The position numbers were made by a program, and so were the translations under genes. The notes under the pieces were generated by a model, which made no database searches, was not told where the DNA came from, and saw only the letters and a program-made list of their open reading frames with translations. This document shows, one piece after another, positions 59,954 through 64,000 of a DNA stretch of 64,000 nt. The stretch comes from an uncultured Collinsella sp. GTDB taxonomy: Bacteria > Actinomycetota > Coriobacteriia > Coriobacteriales > Coriobacteriaceae. How positions within the stretch are numbered: position 1 is the stretch's first letter; each line of letters begins with the position of its first letter. The DNA lies in the NCBI GenBank assembly GCA_934647195.1, contig CAKUFD010000003.1, positions 62,001-126,000 on the forward strand, given 5' to 3'.

Positions 59954-60847
59954 ATGCCTTTTCTTTCGTTCACCGTGTCCGCGCTCGCAAAGGTCAACCT
60001 GTACCTGGGCGTGTACGCAACGAAAGATGAACGCGGCTATCATCGCGTCGATTCGATCATGGCGGCTGTCGGCCTGGGCGATACGGTGACGATCGCGCCT
60101 GCAAAGGAGCTCTCGGTCACCATGGATCCTGCGGTGGATTTCCCCATGGAGCAAAACAGTGCCTGGCGCGCCGCTGTCGAGCTTGGTCGCGCGTGCGATC
60201 GTGATCCTCTGTTCGATATCCATATCGATAAGCGCATCCCCATTCGCGCGGGTCTCGGCGGCCCCTCCACCGATGCCGCAGCCACCCTGCGCGGCCTGTG
60301 TGCGGCATGGGATATCGACATCCATGATGAGCGCGTGGCCGCCGTTGCGCGAAGCATCGGTGCCGACGTGCCGTTTTTCCTCTACGAATCGCCTGCGTAC
60401 CTTAGCGGTGCGGGTGACGTGATGGAGGAGACGTTCGATGCGCTCGAGGGCATGCCCGTGGCGCTTATCCGCGCTTCTTCAAAGGGCGTTACGGCACAGG
60501 AGGCCTATCGTATCTTCGATGCCGATCCGCAGCATGTGGCTCCCATCGAGCCCATGCTCGAGGCGCTGCGCGCTAACGATGAACAGGGCGTAGTCGATGC
60601 GCTGGCCAATAACCTGGCGCCTGCTGCGATGTCCATCGCACCCGAAATCGTCGACGTGCTGGCGTGGATGCGCGAGCAACCGGGTGTGCGCGTGGCCGAG
60701 GTTTCGGGTTCGGGATCTTGCTGCTTTGCTCTGTGCGAGAGCGAAGAGGCTGCTCAGGACCTTGCGAGCGCGGCTGCAAACGAGCACGGATGGTGGTCGT
60801 GTGCGACTCAGATGGAAAAGTCTGGATCGAATCTTATTGATTGCTAG
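59954..60847 (+). CDS. ispE: 4-diphosphocytidyl-2-C-methyl-D-erythritol kinase
   Basis: GHMP kinase of the MEP isoprenoid pathway, 297 residues. ALAKVNLYLGVYATKDERGYHRVDSIMAAV (about 9-38) and the ATP-binding PIRAGLGGPSTDAAATLRGL (about 96-115; family form P-x3-GLGGGS/PS) are present, with VSGSGSCCFAL near the C-terminus. Start is two bases after veg. Confidence 0.95.
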   Translation: MPFLSFTVSALAKVNLYLGVYATKDERGYHRVDSIMAAVGLGDTVTIAPAKELSVTMDPAVDFPMEQNSAWRAAVELGRACDRDPLFDIHIDKRIPIRAGLGGPSTDAAATLRGLCAAWDIDIHDERVAAVARSIGADVPFFLYESPAYLSGAGDVMEETFDALEGMPVALIRASSKGVTAQEAYRIFDADPQHVAPIEPMLEALRANDEQGVVDALANNLAPAAMSIAPEIVDVLAWMREQPGVRVAEVSGSGSCCFALCESEEAAQDLASAAANEHGWWSCATQMEKSGSNLIDC

Positions 60848-60884
60848 CATTTCGCTCAATCTTTTGTTACTATAGCTTGGCTAT

Positions 60885-60961
60885 CGGGTTGTGGCTCAGT
60901 TTGGTAGAGCACTGCGTTCGGGACGCAGGGGTCGCTGGTTCAAATCCAGTCAACCCGACCA
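60885..60961 (+). tRNA. tRNA-Pro (anticodon CGG)
   Basis: Acceptor CGGGTTG/CAACCCG, D-loop GCTCAGTTTGGTAGAGC, anticodon arm CTGCG-TTCGGGA-CGCAG, T-arm GCTGGTTCAAATCCAGT and encoded ACCA. Terminator-like hairpin follows. Confidence 0.97.
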
Positions 60962-60972
60962 TTGCATTGATT

Positions 60973-60998
60973 AAGGGTCGCTTTCGGGCGGCCCTTTT
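60973..60998 (+). terminator. Terminator of tRNA-Pro
   Basis: Stem AAGGGTCGC/GGGCGGCCCTT-type (imperfect) with T4 tail, 12 nt after the tRNA. Confidence 0.65.
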
Positions 60999-61117
60999 CC
61001 GTATGCGCGTTCATGCTTTGATTCCAGCTCCTTTGGAATCGCTGCAAGATGCTCGCCACTTTGCTTGCATGGAGTGCTAGCATATGACCGTTTGCAAGCG
61101 GAGTGTAAGGAATGCGT

Positions 61118-62479
61118 ATGGCGCTGGGCGTAAAGGTCGATATGACGCAGGGGTCCCTTTGGGACAAGATCGTTCTCTTCGCCATACCCGTCGCGCTTAT
61201 GGCTTTTCTCCAACAGCTATTCAACGCCGCCGACGTTGCCGTGGTGGGGCAGTTTGCGGGTACCAATGCCATGGCTGCTGTGGGTAGCTGTGGTGCCATG
61301 TGCAGTTTTGTGGTGAGCTTGGGCACAGGCATGAGCCTTGGTGCCAACGTGACCATCGCAACTAACATCGGCTCGGGCAGGATGGACGCCGTACGCCGCG
61401 CTGTGCACACTGCGATGCTTGCCGCAATAGGCGGGGGTATTATCTTGGGCCTTACCGGCGAGCTGGTGATTGGGCCCATCATGGCGGCGATGGGTATCAA
61501 AGATCCCGAGGTTGAGGCCATGGCTCTTCTCTACATGCGCATCTATCTGGCGGGTCTTCCCATTTTGTTCTTGTATGACTTCGAGGCCGCCATCATGCGC
61601 AGCCAGGGTGATACGCGCACGCCGCTTATCGCGCTCACCATCTCCGGTATGGTCAATATTGGGCTCAACCTGCTTTTCGTGTTGGGGCTTGGCATGGATG
61701 TCGATGGTGTTGCGTCGGCAACGGTCATTTCGAGTGCGGTGAGTTCGGCTGTGCTCTTGTGGTGCCTGACGCACAGCGACTCCGTCATCCGCGTGAACCT
61801 GCGCGAGCTGGCAATCGACTGGCCCTCGCTCAAACGCATCCTTATCGTCGGCCTTCCTGCGGGTATTCAGGGTGCCTTGTTCTCGGTGTCGAACGTCATT
61901 GTCCAGGCAGCCGTGAACAGCCTGGACACCGCTGTTATGGCGGGCAACTCCGCCGCAAACAACATCGACGCTTTCTCGTGGTACAGCCTCAATGCCTTTG
62001 GCCAAGCTTGCACCACGTTTGTGGGTCAAAACAACGGCGCTCGTCGTCACGACCGCTGTATGCGAACCCTCAAGATATGCTTCATCGAGGGCTATACGGC
62101 ATACGCGATCCTCACGACGATCCTGTTGCTCTTTAACAGACAGCTGCTCTCTATCTTTAGCTCCGACCCCGCAGTGATTGATGCCGGGTCGCTGCGCGTC
62201 AAGTTCATTTTGGCTACGCACCTGTTTACGATGGTGGTCGAGATCATGTCCGGCTACCTGCGCGGATATGGTTGCTCGCTGCCGCCGACAATCATCGCCC
62301 TCATTTCCATCTGCGTCTTGCGCGTGCTGTGGGTGGCGTTTGTCTTCTCTGCCGACCATACCCTGTTTACGCTGCTGATGGTCTATCCCGTAAGCGTTGC
62401 CGTCAACGCGCTGCTCACCATGGTGTTCACGTTCTTTATGCGCAATCACCTGGCGCGACCGGCGATTGCGGCCGCCTAG
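61118..62479 (+). CDS. MATE-family efflux transporter
   Basis: 453 residues with twelve predicted transmembrane helices in two MatE halves (about 10-170 and 240-400). FAIPVALMAFLQQLFNAADVAVVGQFAG near the N-terminus and QACTTFVGQNNGARRHDR near the middle (about 298) are typical of the NorM/DinF-like superfamily. Probable Na+ or H+ drug/metabolite antiporter; substrate unknown. ATG 61118 is six bases after AAGGA; the ATG at 61112 overlaps that site. Confidence 0.92.
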   Translation: MALGVKVDMTQGSLWDKIVLFAIPVALMAFLQQLFNAADVAVVGQFAGTNAMAAVGSCGAMCSFVVSLGTGMSLGANVTIATNIGSGRMDAVRRAVHTAMLAAIGGGIILGLTGELVIGPIMAAMGIKDPEVEAMALLYMRIYLAGLPILFLYDFEAAIMRSQGDTRTPLIALTISGMVNIGLNLLFVLGLGMDVDGVASATVISSAVSSAVLLWCLTHSDSVIRVNLRELAIDWPSLKRILIVGLPAGIQGALFSVSNVIVQAAVNSLDTAVMAGNSAANNIDAFSWYSLNAFGQACTTFVGQNNGARRHDRCMRTLKICFIEGYTAYAILTTILLLFNRQLLSIFSSDPAVIDAGSLRVKFILATHLFTMVVEIMSGYLRGYGCSLPPTIIALISICVLRVLWVAFVFSADHTLFTLLMVYPVSVAVNALLTMVFTFFMRNHLARPAIAAA

Positions 62480-62644
62480 CGCGAACACCGTCTCGTTTCC
62501 TTTGCTCGGTTTCAAAGGTGATTGTTGATGCATGCGTAATGTAGCGTGAAGAATCTGGTAGGGGAAATATGGGGCTGTTGTTCCGCAACGCCAAGCGCGG
62601 TATACTTCCATCTGCTTGTTTGCAAAACACTGGGAGGAAACCAT

Positions 62645-62905
62645 ATGTTCCCTAAGGGTATGGAATGGATCGTCATTCTCATCGTTGCACTGCTGATCTT
62701 TGGGCCTAAGAACCTCCCGAAGCTCGGCAAGTCCCTCGGCTCCACGGTCAAGAACATCCGTGAGGGTATGGAGAGCGACGAGGCCTCCAAGGACGACGAG
62801 CCTGTTGTCGCCGAGGAAGACGCGGATGACGACGCCGAGATTCGCGAGCTCGAGGCCAAGCTCGCTGCCGCCAAGAAGAAGAAGGAAGACGGCGACGCTG
62901 AGTAA
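62645..62905 (+). CDS. tatA: Sec-independent translocase TatA-like protein
   Basis: 86 residues: short N-terminus, one hydrophobic helix (WIVILIVALLIFG, residues 7-19), the FGPKNLPKLGKSLGS hinge and amphipathic helix, then a long acidic and lysine-rich tail (DDDAEIRELEAKLAAAKKKKED). Start ATG has GGAGG upstream. No tatC is next to it. Could also be TatB-type; the FG hinge fits both. Confidence 0.9.
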   Translation: MFPKGMEWIVILIVALLIFGPKNLPKLGKSLGSTVKNIREGMESDEASKDDEPVVAEEDADDDAEIRELEAKLAAAKKKKEDGDAE

Positions 62906-62935
62906 TTTCCGCCCTGTTGTTGCGGGGTGATCTTC

Positions 62936-62968
62936 GACCGGCTTACCCCTAGGGCCAGCCGGTCTTTT
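62936..62968 (+). terminator. Terminator of tatA
   Basis: Stem GACCGGCT/AGCCGGTC with T4 tail. Confidence 0.85.
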
Positions 62969-63020
62969 CTGTGTATAGGTGGCGGATTCGCCACACGTGA
63001 GATGCAAGGAGTTTGTGCGC

Positions 63021-63494
63021 ATGGATGCAAGCGAGATCGTACTGACAGCCGAAGGCCGCCAGAAGCTCATGGAGGAGCTCGCCTGGCGCGAGGGCGATAA
63101 GAGCAAGGAGATCATCGAGCACATCAAGGAAGCGCGCGCCTTTGGCGACCTTTCCGAGAACTCCGAGTACGATGCCGCTAAGGAAGAGCAGGCCAAGAAC
63201 GCCGCCCGTATCGCCGAGATTCAAGCCATTCTTGCCAACGCTCAGGACGCCGGCACCTCCCTGCACGGTCTGACCGTTTCCATTGGCTGCACCGTCGCCC
63301 TGGTTGATGCCGATGGCGTTGCCACCGATGTCACCCTCGTGGGTACCACCGAGACCAACGTGCTGGAGCACAAGATTTCCAACGAGTCTCCCGTGGGCCG
63401 TGCGATCATCGGTCATGCCGAGGGCGAGACCGTCGAGGTCGTGACCCCGTCCGGCAAGACCCGCACCTACACCATCACCAAGATTTCCCGCTAA
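63021..63494 (+). CDS. greA: Transcription elongation factor GreA
   Basis: 157 residues. The N-terminal coiled coil contains LTAEGRQKLMEELAWREGDKSKEIIEHIKEARAFGDLSENSEYDAAKEEQ (residues 8-58), with the tip acidic residues that stimulate RNA cleavage; the C-terminal FKBP-like domain ends with AEGETVEVVTPSGKTRTYTI. ATG 63021 has AAGGAG upstream. Order greA-lysS is conserved in many Gram-positives. Confidence 0.97.
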   Translation: MDASEIVLTAEGRQKLMEELAWREGDKSKEIIEHIKEARAFGDLSENSEYDAAKEEQAKNAARIAEIQAILANAQDAGTSLHGLTVSIGCTVALVDADGVATDVTLVGTTETNVLEHKISNESPVGRAIIGHAEGETVEVVTPSGKTRTYTITKISR

Positions 63495-63517
63495 ACCGCG
63501 GGCATCAGTATGTAATG

Positions 63518-63552
63518 GCTCCCGGGGGATACCGATCCTACGGGAGCTTTTT
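63518..63552 (+). terminator. Hairpin terminator between greA and lysS
   Basis: Stem GCTCCCG/CGGGAGC with T5 tail, between the greA stop and lysS; it probably partly separates the two genes. Confidence 0.8.
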
Positions 63553-63575
63553 CGCGTTATATAGGAGTGCAGCCG

Positions 63576-64000
63576 ATGTCAGAGAATCAGACCGAAACCC
63601 CCGTTGCCGACACGCTCAACGACGAGCGTGCCCGCCGCCTTGCCGACCGTGAGGCCCTGTATGCCGCCGGTCAGAACCCGTATCCTGAGCATTCCGATGT
63701 CGAGGATTACGTTGCCGATATCGAGGCCAAGTATGCTGACCTTGCCGACGGCGAGGACACGACCGACGTCGTGAAGATCGGTGGCCGCGTGGTTGCCAAG
63801 CGTGGCCAGGGCAAGATCATGTTCATCGTGCTGCGCGACCCGACGGGCGATATCCAGCTCTTCTGCCGTATCAACGACATGAACGAGGACGACTGGAAGC
63901 TCCTGCGCAAGCTCGACCTGGGCGACATCGTGGGCGTTGAGGGCGTTGTGGTGCGCACCCAGCGTGGCCAGCTTTCCGTGGCCCCTCGCTCCCTTACACT
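63576..64000 (+). CDS. lysS: Lysine--tRNA ligase (partial, runs off the window)
   Basis: The first ~141 residues of a class II lysyl-tRNA synthetase. The N-terminal anticodon-binding OB fold is visible: RRLADREALYAAGQNPYPEHSDV, VVKIGGRVVAKRGQGKIMFIVLRDPTGDIQLFCRIN and LDLGDIVGVEGVVVRTQRGQLSV. The catalytic domain lies beyond the window end. ATG 63576 has AGGAG upstream. Confidence 0.95.
   Translation, partial: MSENQTETPVADTLNDERARRLADREALYAAGQNPYPEHSDVEDYVADIEAKYADLADGEDTTDVVKIGGRVVAKRGQGKIMFIVLRDPTGDIQLFCRINDMNEDDWKLLRKLDLGDIVGVEGVVVRTQRGQLSVAPRSLT

Overview
This window looks like chromosomal DNA of a high-GC anaerobe of the class Coriobacteriia, most likely Collinsella or a close relative. 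That assignment is inferred from several traits together: type III glutamine synthetase, a Veg/IspE pair, ECF vitamin transporters, an LPXTG surface protein with InlB-type repeats, many galactitol-type PTS genes, frequent GTG starts and GGAGG ribosome sites. No rRNA operon, CRISPR array, prophage or insertion sequence was seen. All gene names rest on reading the translated proteins; no database search was possible.

Layout. 1-2.5 kb: rplM-rpsI, then a glucose-type PTS EIIA and nagB (amino-sugar catabolism). 2.8-5.9 kb: a solitary 1,000-residue ATPase/SARP-BTAD regulator after an AT-rich leader. 6-9 kb: yhbY, two membrane-anchored hypotheticals and a UPF0210 protein. 9.2-13.5 kb: a methionine operon (metF, stand-alone reactivation domain, short metH). 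13.8-15.9 kb: type III glutamine synthetase. 16-19.9 kb: a large sortase-anchored surface protein. 20.2-21 kb: tRNA-Glu and bioY. 21-27 kb: two coupled repeat-rich hypotheticals, two iron-type alcohol/glycerol dehydrogenases and two flavin-split-barrel proteins. 27.1-30.5 kb: ecfT, a fused ecfA and ribU, behind an FMN riboswitch.

31-48 kb is the metabolic heart. A three-gene FAD oxidoreductase/DUF1667 operon and a DeoR regulator face a first galactitol-family PTS (EIIA, EIIB, EIIC) bracketed by two class II aldolases. A second galactitol-family PTS follows with a rhamnulose-1-phosphate-type aldolase, a zinc alcohol dehydrogenase, a fused DhaK-DhaL kinase, DhaM and its own DeoR regulator. The inferred scheme is PTS import of a sugar or sugar alcohol, oxidation to a ketose phosphate, aldol cleavage to a C3 product plus an aldehyde, and phosphorylation or oxidation of the C3 products. 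The true substrates are unknown. The second cluster lies between two copies of a 51-nt terminator-containing repeat.

48-64 kb: a ParE/Phd-type toxin-antitoxin pair, argC-argJ-argB-argD behind ArgR-like boxes, a PD-(D/E)XK nuclease-like gene bracketed by identical 68-nt palindromes, tRNA-Val, a housekeeping operon (HAD phosphatase, murI, rph, rdgB, dtd), veg-ispE, tRNA-Pro, a MATE transporter, tatA, greA and the start of lysS, which runs off the window.

The least explained features are non-coding. They are the twin palindromes around the nuclease gene, a pair of GC-rich structured elements each ending in a tRNA T-arm-like sequence next to tRNA genes (20.1 and 55.5 kb), and a nested palindrome at 30.75-30.87 kb.
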